A stretch of DNA of 64,000 nucleotides from Litorivita pollutaquae (GCF_003205515.1 NZ_KZ826483.1:124001-188000); one strand, 5' to 3'. Positions 19,543-30,039 are shown, counted from the stretch's first letter. The notes: generated by a model from the sequence alone, not told the origin. Program-made: numbers and translations.

Positions 19543-20179
19543 AGAGCTGTTTCGCTTCTTCCAAGCTATCGAACATATAAATTTGACCACCCATCAGAAC
19601 GGCCGCCGAGCTGGCAAAGCGTTCAAGTGTTTTGGGCTGGTGCGAGACAATCACCACGGTGGTGGTGCGTAGACGTTCCTTGAGAATTTCGCCGGCTTTG
19701 CGGTTGAACTCTACATCCGTCGAGGAGGGCATGCCCTCGTCAATCAAGTAGATATCGAAATCCAGAGCGAGCATTAGCGCGAAAGAGAACCGCGCGCGCA
19801 TGCCTTGGCTGTAGGTGCCGAGCGGTTGGTCGAAATATTCGCCCAAATCGCACATCCAGCGGCAGAAGGCTTCGACATAATCGGGATCCAGCCCGTAGAG
19901 GCGGGCAATGTAGCGGCTGTTTTCAAAGGCAGAGTGTTTCGACACAACGCCGCCCATGAACCCCAACGGGAAGGAAATCCGGCAATTGCGGTGCACCTCG
20001 CCCTCATCAGGTTTTTCCAAACCGGCCATCATATTGATCAAAGTGGTTTTGCCGGTGCCATTGGGTGCCAGTATCCCGAGCGATTTGCCAAGCTCAACCC
20101 TGAAGGACACGCGGTCAAGGATCACCTTGCGCTGCGTGCCCGTCCAAAAGGACTTGCTGACATTTTCGAACTCGAGCAT
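19520..20179 (-). CDS. kpsT: Capsule polysaccharide ABC transporter ATP-binding protein, KpsT-like
   Basis: This is the 219-residue ATPase that powers capsule polysaccharide export across the inner membrane. Walker A is APNGTGKT at residues 38-45. The signature is the degenerate YSQGMRARF in place of LSGGQ, usual for polysaccharide-exporting KpsT/Wzt subfamilies. Walker B is FDIYLIDEGM, with the H-loop in VIVSHQPKTL. It overlaps the KpsE-like gene by 23 bases and heads the cluster. The cognate permease KpsM is not found on either side and must be encoded elsewhere. Confidence 0.9.
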   Translation of the reverse strand: MLEFENVSKSFWTGTQRKVILDRVSFRVELGKSLGILAPNGTGKTTLINMMAGLEKPDEGEVHRNCRISFPLGFMGGVVSKHSAFENSRYIARLYGLDPDYVEAFCRWMCDLGEYFDQPLGTYSQGMRARFSFALMLALDFDIYLIDEGMPSSTDVEFNRKAGEILKERLRTTTVVIVSHQPKTLERFASSAAVLMGGQIYMFDSLEEAKQLYDYETQS

Positions 20180-20375
20180 TCACGCGCTCCGGTTTGCTGC
20201 TCACCCCCTGAGTTTTAGAAGGGGATTGTTAACTTTGTGTTCGTGAGCTTACGGAACAACATCGCCGCGTTGTCGCGGTCTGTTTGCTGTGCTTTTGCCC
20301 CTGTTGCCGACATATTATGCCGGAACAGGAAACAATAAAACATCTCACTGGGGCCAAAATATGGCGATGGGCATG

Positions 20376-20405
20376 AAAAAACCGGCCCGCGTCGGGGCCG
20401 GTTTT
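20376..20405 (-). terminator. Intrinsic terminator of nhaA
   Basis: Eleven-base arms AAAACCGGCCC and GGGCCGGTTTT (20378-20388 and 20395-20405) form a stem. Read on the minus strand it ends in TTTTTTC. It lies about 33 bases past the nhaA stop. On the plus strand T-rich sequence also follows, but no plus-strand gene ends here. Confidence 0.85.
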
Positions 20406-20438
20406 GTTGGTTTTTTTCGGTATATAGGGCGACGTGCC

Positions 20439-21686
20439 TTATATCTGCCGTTTCTCGACGCGGCAGACTAGGCCGGCCACAATCGAAATGCCTGCGGCGG
20501 CAAAGCTGAACAGCGCCCCCATTTTCGCGGCATCTTGTACCGGTCCGCCGTCAAAGGCGACCGAAGCAATGAACAGCGAAACGGTGAACCCGATGGCCGC
20601 GACACAGCCGATGACAAACAAATCAATGGTCCGCATGCCTTCGGGTAGACCCAGCCGCAGGATGCGCGCGCCGATATAGCCAAAGATCAAGATGCCCAAA
20701 GGTTTACCGATGATCAAACCGGCCAGAACCAACCAGGTCGGCTCGCTGATCGCGGAAAATTCGACGCCCGCGTTGACGAGGCCGAAGAAGAACAAAATCA
20801 CTTCGACGGGGTGTTTGAGCAGATGCTCGACATGGTTCAAAAGGTCGGTGAGATATTGCTCGGCCTCGGAAAAGATCCCGAAGGCGCGATCGGCATGGGG
20901 CAAGGTGACGACAATCGGCAACAGCCCGAGCGCCGGGTGAATGCCCGAACGCATGAAGCTATACCAGCTGACACAGGCGGCCAGAGCATAGGGCCAGAAC
21001 CCCAATTTCTGGCGCACCCATGTGGAATTGGGCCGTGCTTGATTGCCGCGATCCAGATAGCGCGGCAGATAGTTGGCCAAGCCGTAGACCAAAGCCGCAG
21101 CCGCAAAGGACAGGCCAAGCCATTCCGGCGCCAATTCGCCCGAGGGATAGAAAATCGCCAGAATGATCAGACCCGCCGCATCATCGGCAATCGCCAAGAG
21201 CAGCAAGAAACGCACGGCCGGGTGACCCGCGCCAAAGACGATCCGGCCAACCAGATAGGAAAATGCGATATCTGTCGCTGTCGGGATCGCCCAACCATTC
21301 GACACATTGCTATAGGTGTCAGGCCAGATAAACAGCGCCATACCAAGGTAGATGGCAATCGGTCCTATCATGCCGCCGAGCGTTGCGATCAAAGGCGTTG
21401 CGGCCTTTTTGCCGCGCAGGGAGCCATTTTTCAGGATGATCGCTTCCCAAACTTCTTTGGCGGCGATGGCAAAGAACAGCGACATCAACAGATCGTTGAT
21501 GAAATAATGCAAGGTAAGCGTGCGGTGTCCGTCGTGCATATGCCCGATGGGGGCATCATCCCAAATCACGGTTTCGACGAAGTGGTGATAGCTCTCGGCA
21601 TCGATATTTGCCCAGATCAGCGCCGTGAGGGCGCCGAAGATCAGCAAAAGCGAATAGTTGGTGAGGAAGTTCCAGACGCGATACAT
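20439..21686 (-). CDS. nhaA: Na+/H+ antiporter NhaA
   Basis: NhaA exchanges internal Na+ or Li+ for external protons in the inner membrane and controls pH and salt tolerance, fitting a marine lifestyle. The 415-residue protein has about 12 membrane segments and the transport-site pair IADDAAGLII. The TATDIAFS motif of helix IV is present, and the long HHFVETVIWDDAPIGHMHDGH loop is typical of the longer alphaproteobacterial form. The ATG at 21686 begins MYRVWNFLTNYS, the family-like N-terminus; 21 upstream codons are open but unsupported. A clear terminator follows. Confidence 0.94.
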   Translation of the reverse strand: MYRVWNFLTNYSLLLIFGALTALIWANIDAESYHHFVETVIWDDAPIGHMHDGHRTLTLHYFINDLLMSLFFAIAAKEVWEAIILKNGSLRGKKAATPLIATLGGMIGPIAIYLGMALFIWPDTYSNVSNGWAIPTATDIAFSYLVGRIVFGAGHPAVRFLLLLAIADDAAGLIILAIFYPSGELAPEWLGLSFAAAALVYGLANYLPRYLDRGNQARPNSTWVRQKLGFWPYALAACVSWYSFMRSGIHPALGLLPIVVTLPHADRAFGIFSEAEQYLTDLLNHVEHLLKHPVEVILFFFGLVNAGVEFSAISEPTWLVLAGLIIGKPLGILIFGYIGARILRLGLPEGMRTIDLFVIGCVAAIGFTVSLFIASVAFDGGPVQDAAKMGALFSFAAAGISIVAGLVCRVEKRQI

Positions 21687-21808
21687 TTCAATAGGCCTGT
21701 TGTTGTTGTGCGTATAGGGGGAGGTAGGGCATTTGCGCGCGAGGGGCAAGGAAGCGGCGGGAAAAACCGGGGGCTAGAAAGGACATGCATGGGCCGTGCA
21801 GGGCGGGC

Positions 21809-21823
21809 GTTCGGGGGCCGTTC
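21809..21823. promoter_or_regulatory. LexA-type box GTTC-N7-GTTC, tentative
   Basis: GTTC repeated with a seven-base spacer matches the alphaproteobacterial LexA operator core. It lies between nhaA and the uracil-DNA glycosylase family gene, 118 bases before the latter's ATG. The spacer is GC-rich, unlike typical operators, and a match of eight fixed bases is expected by chance about twice per window of this size when both strands are counted. Confidence 0.2.
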
Positions 21824-21940
21824 CGGGACCGCGCCGGACCTGCCTTGCATCCACCGGTTTCGGCTCGCGGCGTGATAACATGCGGGCATGGGGGCGGCGC
21901 GCCCATTGGACCCACGCGCGGATTACGCTAGATTGGTCAC

Positions 21941-22582
21941 ATGACCGACCGTCCCAATGTTTCCGATCCCATCGACAGATCCGCCGGTAAATCCGCCAGC
22001 GATCTGCGGGCCCGTGTCGGCGCCTGCCGGATTTGCGCGGCGCGGTTTGCTGCGACCAAAACCGCCCATGTACCGCGTCCGGTGCCGTGGTTCGCGTCTT
22101 CCGCACGGCTTTTGATTGCGGGGCAAGCGCCCGGCATGCGGGTGCATCAATCGGGCGTTCCCTTTGATGATCGGTCGGGCGACAGGCTGCGCGATTGGCT
22201 CGGGATCGACCGCGCGCGGTTCTACGATCAAAGCCGCATCGCCATCGTGCCGCAAGCCTTTTGCTTCCCCGGTTATTCTGCCAAAGGCGCCGATTTGCCG
22301 CCGCCGCCGATCTGCGCGCACACTTGGGCGGCCGAAGTTCGCGCGGCCCTGCCCAATATTGAAATGACGCTTTTGGTGGGCGGTGCGGCGATGCGCAATT
22401 ATCTGGGCGGTAAACGTCCCGTTACCGAAACTGTTGCCAATTGGCGCGCCTTCGCACCACGCATCTTTCCCTTGCCTCATCCGTCGTGGCGCAATACCGC
22501 TTGGCTTAAACGCCACCCGTGGTTCGAGGCCGATCTTTTGCCCGAATTGCGCCAGCAGGCCGAAAAGGTTCTTCATGACTGA
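21941..22582 (+). CDS. Uracil-DNA glycosylase family protein
   Basis: The 213-residue protein belongs to the uracil-DNA glycosylase superfamily, which removes uracil or related bases from DNA. Motif 1 appears as IAGQAPG at residues 59-65 and the C-terminal motif as PLPHPSWRNTAW. A CRIC pair near residue 29 recalls the Fe-S-containing subfamilies, but the remaining cysteines of a 4Fe-4S site are not evident. The exact family is therefore open, and activity on uracil is inferred. The stop overlaps the start of sseB by eight bases, so the two are coupled. Confidence 0.82.
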   Translation: MTDRPNVSDPIDRSAGKSASDLRARVGACRICAARFAATKTAHVPRPVPWFASSARLLIAGQAPGMRVHQSGVPFDDRSGDRLRDWLGIDRARFYDQSRIAIVPQAFCFPGYSAKGADLPPPPICAHTWAAEVRAALPNIEMTLLVGGAAMRNYLGGKRPVTETVANWRAFAPRIFPLPHPSWRNTAWLKRHPWFEADLLPELRQQAEKVLHD

Positions 22583-23378
22583 TCTCACCGCTCCGCTTAC
22601 CCCGCTTGATATCGCCCATGCCGCAATGGAGGCCGCGCCGGAGGATGACGCCGCGCGGCTCAGGTTCTTTGAGCGGCTGGCCGATAGCGAGATGTTCCTC
22701 TTGCTGACCGAGGAGCCGGACGGAGACAATATCACGCCGGACGTCTTTGAACTTTCGGATCATTCCTTTGTGTTGATCTTTGATCGCGAAGAGCGTTTGT
22801 CGCAATTCACCACCCGCCCTGCGCCCTATGCGGCATTGTCGGGGCGGATGATCGCGGGGCTTTTGGCCGGGCAAGGTATCGGGCTTGGCGTCAATCTGGA
22901 GGTTGCGCCTTCGTCGATTTTGATCCCGCCGGATGCGGTCGATTGGCTGATGCAAACCCTTGATAACGGCCCGCAAGAGGCGGAAGAAAAGATCGCGGAA
23001 TTCACGGCGCCCAAAGGATTGCCCGAGGCGCTTTTGGGCGCGATCGACGCGAAATTGGCCAGTGCCGTGGGCATGGCGCGCATGGCTTATCTGGTCGGGG
23101 TGCGGTTCGAAAGCGGCGCGCAGGGGCATATGCTTGGCTTTGTCGATGCGCTGCCCCATGCCGAGGGCGCATTGGCCAAAGCCGCCGCCGAGGCGTTGAC
23201 CTTTTCGGGGATCGAAGCGGGGGCGATGGATGTGGCGTTCTTCCGCGCGGTGGATGCGGCGGCGGGCAAATTGGCCAAGGTCGGATTGCGGTTCGATCTG
23301 CCGCAGCCCGACGAGAGCCTTGCCACTGCACGCCCCGCGCCCGGCTCGGATCCGAATAAACCGCCGATCTTGCGTTAA
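22575..23378 (+). CDS. SseB family protein
   Basis: The 267-residue protein has the SseB N-terminal domain (residues about 10-130, ending in PSSILIPPDAVDWL) and an SseB C-terminal domain. E. coli SseB was named for enhanced serine sensitivity and has no settled biochemical role. The ATG at 22575 overlaps the preceding gene by eight bases; longer in-frame starts would lie deep within it. The TAA overlaps the stop of convergent ghrA by four bases. No signal peptide or membrane segment is seen. Confidence 0.85.
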   Translation: MTDLTAPLTPLDIAHAAMEAAPEDDAARLRFFERLADSEMFLLLTEEPDGDNITPDVFELSDHSFVLIFDREERLSQFTTRPAPYAALSGRMIAGLLAGQGIGLGVNLEVAPSSILIPPDAVDWLMQTLDNGPQEAEEKIAEFTAPKGLPEALLGAIDAKLASAVGMARMAYLVGVRFESGAQGHMLGFVDALPHAEGALAKAAAEALTFSGIEAGAMDVAFFRAVDAAAGKLAKVGLRFDLPQPDESLATARPAPGSDPNKPPILR

Positions 23379-24307
23379 TAGCCGCGCGCGCGGTCCACAA
23401 GATACAGCATCGGCAACCCCGCTTCGCATCGGCGGATGTTTTCGGCCACCACGCTTGCCGCCGTTTCGGGGCGCGTTTCCGACGCGATATGCGGTGTGAC
23501 GGTGACATTGGGGTGCGCCCAATACGGATGATCTTCGGGCAGGGGTTCGATGCGGAAGACATCCAACGTAGCCTGTCCGATCTGACCGGTTTCCAGCGCG
23601 GCGAGAAGCGCGTCATCGTCGATGAGGGGGCCGCGCCCGGGATTGATCACCACCGACCCGCGCGCCATAGAAGCGAGGGTTTCAGCATTGATGATGTTTT
23701 CGGTCTCGTCGGTTTTCGGCAGCAACAGCACGGTGATTTCCGCGCCTTCAAGGGCCTGCGTCAACCCGTCTGCACCGTGGTGGCAGGCAACTCCCTCAAT
23801 GCTCTTGGGCGACCGGCTCCATCCATGGAGGTCAAAGCCAAGTGCGACAAGCGCCGAGGCCACGGCTTGCCCCAATGCGCCAAGGCCTAGAACCGTGACC
23901 TTGCGGTGCCATGCAAGCGGCGGCACCTGCGGAGCCCAATTGGCACCGGTGTTCTTGATTTGCGCATCCATGCCAAGATGATGGCGCAGCACATGGCCAA
24001 CGCACCATTCCACCATGCCTTGCGTCAAACCGGGATCGACCAAGCGCGCCGCTGGCACGGTCAAGGTCGGGTTGCCCGCCAGATGCTCGACTCCGGCCGA
24101 GAGGGTCTGCACCGCTTTGAGGCGGGAAAACGGCCTGTAATCGGTTGGCGCGCCCTTTGCTCCGACAAGCAGATAGTCGGCCTGCGCGGGATCAATGTCG
24201 GGGCTGACCAGCGCATCCAACCCCGCTGCGGTCATCGCGGTTTGCAATGGCGCGGCGTAGCTGTCCCAAAGGGCGGGGCGACCGGCGAAAAGAACCTGAA
24301 CTGTCAT
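23375..24307 (-). CDS. ghrA: Glyoxylate/hydroxypyruvate reductase A
   Basis: This 310-residue D-2-hydroxyacid dehydrogenase reduces glyoxylate and hydroxypyruvate with NAD(P)H. The Rossmann loop is GLGALGQAVA at about residues 142-151, and the catalytic residues sit in INPGRGPLID (Arg), the following acidic segment, and TPHIAS (His). It starts 21 bases after the rodA stop on the same strand and may be a trailing gene of the rod-shape operon, though its role is metabolic. AAAAGG precedes the ATG. A link to serine and glycine metabolism (gcv genes elsewhere in the window) is plausible. Confidence 0.9.
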   Translation of the reverse strand: MTVQVLFAGRPALWDSYAAPLQTAMTAAGLDALVSPDIDPAQADYLLVGAKGAPTDYRPFSRLKAVQTLSAGVEHLAGNPTLTVPAARLVDPGLTQGMVEWCVGHVLRHHLGMDAQIKNTGANWAPQVPPLAWHRKVTVLGLGALGQAVASALVALGFDLHGWSRSPKSIEGVACHHGADGLTQALEGAEITVLLLPKTDETENIINAETLASMARGSVVINPGRGPLIDDDALLAALETGQIGQATLDVFRIEPLPEDHPYWAHPNVTVTPHIASETRPETAASVVAENIRRCEAGLPMLYLVDRARGY

Positions 24308-24328
24308 CTGTAACCTTTTGCGCTGGGC

Positions 24329-25468
24329 TTAACGGGGGCGATGGACATGGGCGCTTTGGATTAAGCCAAAGCCGACCATCAGCACCAGCATCGCCGAACC
24401 GCCATAGCTGACCAAGGGCAGCGGAACGCCCACGACGGGGGCAAGCCCCATGACCATCGACATATTCACCGCGAAGAAAAAGAAAAACGTCGAGGCGAGG
24501 CCAAAGGTCATCAAGGATGAAAACCGGTCCTTGTTTGACATCGCCGAGACAAAGCAAAACACGAGGATCAACGCATAAAGCCCCAGTAAGGTCACCCCAC
24601 CGATAAATCCGAATTCCTCTGCCAGCGTGGTGAAAATAAAATCGGTATGTTTCTCGGGCAGGAAGTTGAGCCGGCTTTGCGTGCCTTGCATGAATCCGCG
24701 TCCCGTCCATCCACCGGAGCCCAATGCAATTTTGGATTGGGTGATGTGATACCCCGCACCCAGAGGATCCGAGGATGGATCAAGAAACGTGTCTATTCGC
24801 TTGTATTGATAGTCTTTTAACAGTTGCCAGCCGGTGCCGCGCGACTTGAACACGGCGGTGACGAGGCCCACTCCGGTGGCGATCACGGCCGCGAAATAGG
24901 ACCAATGCACGCCGGCAATAAACATCACCACACCGCCGGAAGCGATCAGCAAAAGCGCAGTGCCGAGATCGGGTTGTTTGAGCACCAAAACCGTCGGCAC
25001 AAGGATGATCAGAACCGGCACAAAGACCCAAACCGGATGCGAAACACGTTTTGCGGGCAGCCAGTCATAATAGGAGGCGAGCAGCATCACGAGGGTGATT
25101 TTCATCAATTCGGAGGGCTGCAATCGCATGAAACCCAGATCGATCCACCGTTGGGCCCCCATGCCGACAGTGCCGAAAAGCTCCACCGCGACGAGCAGAA
25201 CCAGCGCGATCAAATAGGCCACCCCTGCAGTGTTGCGCCAGAACCACGCAGGCACCATGCCGATGATGAACATCAATACCAACCCAAGGCCAAAGCGCTT
25301 CATTTGCGCCGCCGACCATGGATCGAACCCGCCACCTGCGACGGAATAGAGCATTAGAAAACCGGTGCTTGCCACCGCGATGAGCAAGAGGGTCAAAGGC
25401 CAATTGAAGTATAGGAACTTACGCAATCCCGTCGGCGCGGATTTGACCGAATACTCAAGATAACTCAT
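24329..25468 (-). CDS. rodA: Rod shape-determining protein RodA (SEDS glycosyltransferase)
   Basis: RodA polymerises lipid II into glycan strands during elongation, paired with PBP2. The 379-residue protein has about ten membrane helices and the SEDS motifs RLQPSELMKI, LKQPDLGTALLL, and PEKHTDFIFTTLAEEFGFIG. The large periplasmic loop contains the acidic residue of the active site. Its ATG overlaps the stop of mrdA (ATGA), as expected for translational coupling of the SEDS-bPBP pair. It is the last cell-shape gene of the operon. Confidence 0.97.
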   Translation of the reverse strand: MSYLEYSVKSAPTGLRKFLYFNWPLTLLLIAVASTGFLMLYSVAGGGFDPWSAAQMKRFGLGLVLMFIIGMVPAWFWRNTAGVAYLIALVLLVAVELFGTVGMGAQRWIDLGFMRLQPSELMKITLVMLLASYYDWLPAKRVSHPVWVFVPVLIILVPTVLVLKQPDLGTALLLIASGGVVMFIAGVHWSYFAAVIATGVGLVTAVFKSRGTGWQLLKDYQYKRIDTFLDPSSDPLGAGYHITQSKIALGSGGWTGRGFMQGTQSRLNFLPEKHTDFIFTTLAEEFGFIGGVTLLGLYALILVFCFVSAMSNKDRFSSLMTFGLASTFFFFFAVNMSMVMGLAPVVGVPLPLVSYGGSAMLVLMVGFGLIQSAHVHRPR

Positions 25469-27408
25469 GCGCGGCCATTCCCGTCACGGTCCGATGCGGG
25501 GCGGGCTTGGCGCAGACGCTTTTGCTGTGCTGCGATGCGGGCGCGATCCTTGGCCGGATAGGCCGAAAGGGGCGGATCTTCGCCATAGAGCGCTTGCAGC
25601 GTGATGTCGCGGGCGATGGGTGCGGCTGTCGTTGATCCGCCGCCGCCATGTTCGACCACGACCGCCACGGCGACCTTGGGATTGTCGTAGGGCGCGAAAT
25701 CCACGAACAGGGCGTGGTCGCGCCGCTCCCAGGGTAAATCACGGTTGGAGCGCACGCCGGCGCGGCGTTCGGCGGCGGTAATATTGCGCACTTGGCTGGT
25801 GCCTGTTTTGCCGGCCATTTGCATGCCTGCGGCGGTGATACGGCTGCCATAGGCAGTGCCGCGACGGTTGTTGGAAACGTCGAACATTGCCTTGCGCACA
25901 TGGCGCAGGTGGTTCTCGTTCAATCCCAGACTCTCACCCGCCCCCGACGGTTGCTCCACCCCGTCGATGGATTTCACCAAACGCGGAACCAACGCCCGCC
26001 CCGTGGCGATGCGCGCGCTCATCACCGCCAATTGCAAGGGCGAGGCAAGCACGAAGCCCTGCCCGATCGAGGCATTGACGCTATCGCCGATCACCCAGTC
26101 CTTGCCAAAGCTTTTTTGTTTCCACGCCTTTGTAGGGGCGCGTCCGGTGGCGACGGCGCTCATGGGGATATCGAATTTTTGCCCAATCCCAAGCCGCATC
26201 GCCATGGCCGAGATTTTTTCGATTCCGACCTCCAGCGCGAGGTTGTAATAATAGACATCACAGCTTTCGCGCAGGGAAGAAGCAAGGTTTACATGACCAT
26301 GCCCGGCACGTTTCCAGCAATGGAACCTGTGCCCTGCGACCTCCGTATACCCGCCGCAATAATGGGTATCGAGCGGGGTAATGATACCGGCCTCAAGCCC
26401 GGCCAGAGCCGCCACCATTTTGAAGGTCGAGCCGGGGGGGTAAAGCCCCTGCACCGATTTGGTCGCGAGCGGGCGGAATTGGTTTTCGGTCAAGGCGCGA
26501 TAATCGGTCGTCGAAATGCCGCGGACAAACAGGTTCGGATCAAAGCTGGGCGCGGAGGCGATGGCCAAAAGATCACCGCTTTCGCAATCGATCACGACGG
26601 CGGCTGCGCTTTCCTGGCCAAGCCGCGCCTGAACGTAGTTTTGCAACATGTGATCGACAGTGATCTGGAAATCCTGACCGGCGCGGCCCTCTTCGCGGTC
26701 CAGTTCGCGCATCTCGCGGCCGGCGGCATTGACCTCGACCTGTTTGATGCCAGCCTTGCCGCGCAGGTCTTCTTCGTGTTTTGCCTCGAGACCGATTTTG
26801 CCGATCTGGAACCGCGGGGTGAGCAGCAATTGATCGGGGTTGTCGATCTTGGAGAGGTCATAATCGCTGACCGGGCCGACATAGCCGACCACATGGGCCA
26901 AATCGCTGCCCAAGGGATAATGCCGTGACAGGCCCACTTCGGGGGTCACACCGGGCAGGGCGGGGGCATTGACCGCAACGCGCGACATGGCTTCGCGCGA
27001 TACCCGATCCGCCACGGTGACTTGGGTGTCGCCGCGCAGAGTGTTCAACTCATCCAAGGCGCGGGCCATCTCGTCAGGGTCCAGTTCGATCAACTTCATC
27101 AACCGCCCGATCACGGCTTCGACGTCTCCTGCGTCTTCGCGGACCATAGTGATGCGGTAAGACGGGGCGTTTTCGGCCACGATCCGGCCATTGCGGTCGA
27201 AAATCTGCCCGCGCGATGGGGGGATCAGGCTGACCTTGATGCGGTTTTCTTCGGCCAGCAGGCGGAATTTATCAGCCTCTTCTACCTGAAGGTGCCGCAT
27301 CCGCAGCGCCAGAAGGCCCATGAAACCAGCCTGAGCCCCGCCCAGAATCAACCCGCGCCGCGTCATCTTGCGCGTGGTTTCAAGACTATCTCGGGGGCTG
27401 CGCTTCAT
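25465..27408 (-). CDS. mrdA: Peptidoglycan transpeptidase PBP2
   Basis: PBP2 cross-links new peptidoglycan along the lateral wall. The 647-residue class B PBP has a single N-terminal membrane helix (about 18-38), a dimerisation domain beginning IPPSRGQIFDRNGRI, and a transpeptidase domain. The active site is S327-TFK, with the AGKTGTSQ box downstream. A further 142 open codons upstream run through mreD and are rejected. The ATG at 27408 overlaps the mreD stop (ATGA). Coupling at both ends fits co-production of the elongasome. Confidence 0.97.
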   Translation of the reverse strand: MKRSPRDSLETTRKMTRRGLILGGAQAGFMGLLALRMRHLQVEEADKFRLLAEENRIKVSLIPPSRGQIFDRNGRIVAENAPSYRITMVREDAGDVEAVIGRLMKLIELDPDEMARALDELNTLRGDTQVTVADRVSREAMSRVAVNAPALPGVTPEVGLSRHYPLGSDLAHVVGYVGPVSDYDLSKIDNPDQLLLTPRFQIGKIGLEAKHEEDLRGKAGIKQVEVNAAGREMRELDREEGRAGQDFQITVDHMLQNYVQARLGQESAAAVVIDCESGDLLAIASAPSFDPNLFVRGISTTDYRALTENQFRPLATKSVQGLYPPGSTFKMVAALAGLEAGIITPLDTHYCGGYTEVAGHRFHCWKRAGHGHVNLASSLRESCDVYYYNLALEVGIEKISAMAMRLGIGQKFDIPMSAVATGRAPTKAWKQKSFGKDWVIGDSVNASIGQGFVLASPLQLAVMSARIATGRALVPRLVKSIDGVEQPSGAGESLGLNENHLRHVRKAMFDVSNNRRGTAYGSRITAAGMQMAGKTGTSQVRNITAAERRAGVRSNRDLPWERRDHALFVDFAPYDNPKVAVAVVVEHGGGGSTTAAPIARDITLQALYGEDPPLSAYPAKDRARIAAQQKRLRQARPASDRDGNGRA

Positions 27409-27944
27409 AGGCGTTGTCCTAACGCGTTTACCTCGGCGAGCGAAGGCCGCCGCACGCGGAATAGCGTGATCGTGATTAAAACCGCGATCGGGTAGCAGGC
27501 CAGCGTCATGATCAATTGGATCAAACTCAGGCCGAGCGGCGCTTGGTCCACCAAGAGCATGGCCAAAATGATGCGGTAAGACAGAGCGAGTATGATCAAA
27601 CCCGATGTCACGGTGATCCATTCCACAATAAAGCTTTGATCGCGCAAGGATATGGCCCGTGCCCGTAGTCCTTCGGTGATCAGAACCATCAGCGCCGCCC
27701 ATAATCCGGGCGGGCGTTGGTACAGAAAATCCGCCAGCAATGCGATGCTTGCGACCGCCAGAACCGGCACATATTCCGGCCTGCGCAGCACCCAGGCACA
27801 GGTGAATGCGGCCAGTAAATCCGGACCTGCCCATGCGCGCGGTAGGGTTTCAAGCGGCATAAGATTGAAAAATATCAAAAAGATACACAGCGCCAGATAC
27901 ATGGCGCGCATCGACCATAGCCGCCATAGAGGATGCTCACCCAT
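27405..27944 (-). CDS. mreD: Rod shape-determining protein MreD
   Basis: MreD is a small inner-membrane protein of the elongasome. The 179-residue product has five to six hydrophobic helices, starting with MRAMYLALCIFLIFFNLMPL, and the family-like arrangement RPEYVPVLAVASIALLADFLYQ. Sequence conservation in MreD is low, so the call relies on membrane topology and on its place between mreC and mrdA. The ATG at 27944 overlaps the end of mreC by eight bases; the longer open extension would overlap mreC further and is not favoured. Confidence 0.9.
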   Translation of the reverse strand: MGEHPLWRLWSMRAMYLALCIFLIFFNLMPLETLPRAWAGPDLLAAFTCAWVLRRPEYVPVLAVASIALLADFLYQRPPGLWAALMVLITEGLRARAISLRDQSFIVEWITVTSGLIILALSYRIILAMLLVDQAPLGLSLIQLIMTLACYPIAVLITITLFRVRRPSLAEVNALGQRL

Positions 27945-28836
27945 CGGCGGGGCCCTCTGGTGTGGCGGGCACCGGGGGGCCGCTGGTGACGGCGCCGCCG
28001 GGGTCGGTGATCCTTTCGGCACCATGGTTGCGCAGCACACGCAGGAATTCGAGCCGGCCATAATCGGCAGCCAGCCGCACGCGCAGCCGCCCGCCCGGAT
28101 CTTTGGCGACCTGCCCGATCAACAAACCGGCCGGAAACACCCCGCCATCGCCGGATGTCACCACGCGGTCGCCGGGGCGCACAAGGTCCGCGTCTTCTAA
28201 AAATGTCAAAGGCGGGGCCGCCGTGTTGTCGCCGCCGATTAACCCGTGTTGTCCCGAGGGTTGGATTGTCACCGGTACGCGGCTGGAGGTGTCGGTCAAG
28301 AGGATCACCCGCGCGGTGCTTTCCCCGACGCCAGAAATCCGCCCGACAAGGCCCAATCCATCCATCGCCGCCCATCCGTCGATGATCCCGTCGCGCGCGC
28401 CCACGTTGAGCAGCACCGATTGCCGGAACGGCGAGCCGCTGTCGGCCATAACAACGCCGGTGACATAGGTCAATTGTGGATCAAGCCGCACGTTGTTCAA
28501 ATCAAGCAGCCGCGCGTTTTCCTGTTCCAATTGCAAAGCGGCATCTTTCCACGCCTTCATCTGTTGTAACTCGCGGCGCAATTCGCCGTTTTGTTCGACG
28601 ATACGTTGATAGCTTTGAAAATTACGCAACAGATTCACGGTGCCGTTGACCGGTGCCATCGCCCATTCAAAGCTTGGCATTACCCGATCGACGACCTGTG
28701 CACGAAATCGTTCCACGCGCGGACTGTCGATCCGCCAGACGAGAAAAATCGCCATGAGGAATAACAAGAGCAGCCCGACAAGCATGCGCTTGAGCGGGCC
28801 GGTATATTCTTCGCCTTGGCTGCGATCCCGTGCCAT
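27937..28836 (-). CDS. mreC: Rod shape-determining protein MreC
   Basis: MreC is a bitopic protein that links MreB to the periplasmic elongation machinery and activates PBP2. The 299-residue product has an N-terminal membrane helix (about residues 15-36, RMLVGLLLLFLMAIFLV) and a coiled coil around 75-110 (ELRRELQQMKAWKDAALQLE). The two beta-barrel lobes include the conserved GLVGRISGVG and GDRVVTSGDGGVFPAGL. The C-terminal 20 residues are proline-rich. It follows mreB by 57 bases. Confidence 0.95.
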   Translation of the reverse strand: MARDRSQGEEYTGPLKRMLVGLLLLFLMAIFLVWRIDSPRVERFRAQVVDRVMPSFEWAMAPVNGTVNLLRNFQSYQRIVEQNGELRRELQQMKAWKDAALQLEQENARLLDLNNVRLDPQLTYVTGVVMADSGSPFRQSVLLNVGARDGIIDGWAAMDGLGLVGRISGVGESTARVILLTDTSSRVPVTIQPSGQHGLIGGDNTAAPPLTFLEDADLVRPGDRVVTSGDGGVFPAGLLIGQVAKDPGGRLRVRLAADYGRLEFLRVLRNHGAERITDPGGAVTSGPPVPATPEGPADG

Positions 28837-28893
28837 GGGGCATGGACCTCTTGTGGTTACATGTTTGCGTGGCTGCCCCTCAGGGTGGGCGGC

Positions 28894-30039
<1,146 letters not shown>

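Noticed and set aside
27409-27834. N-terminal extension of mrdA
   Set aside because: It runs through mreD in another frame; the PBP2 family start and the ATGA overlap are at 27408.
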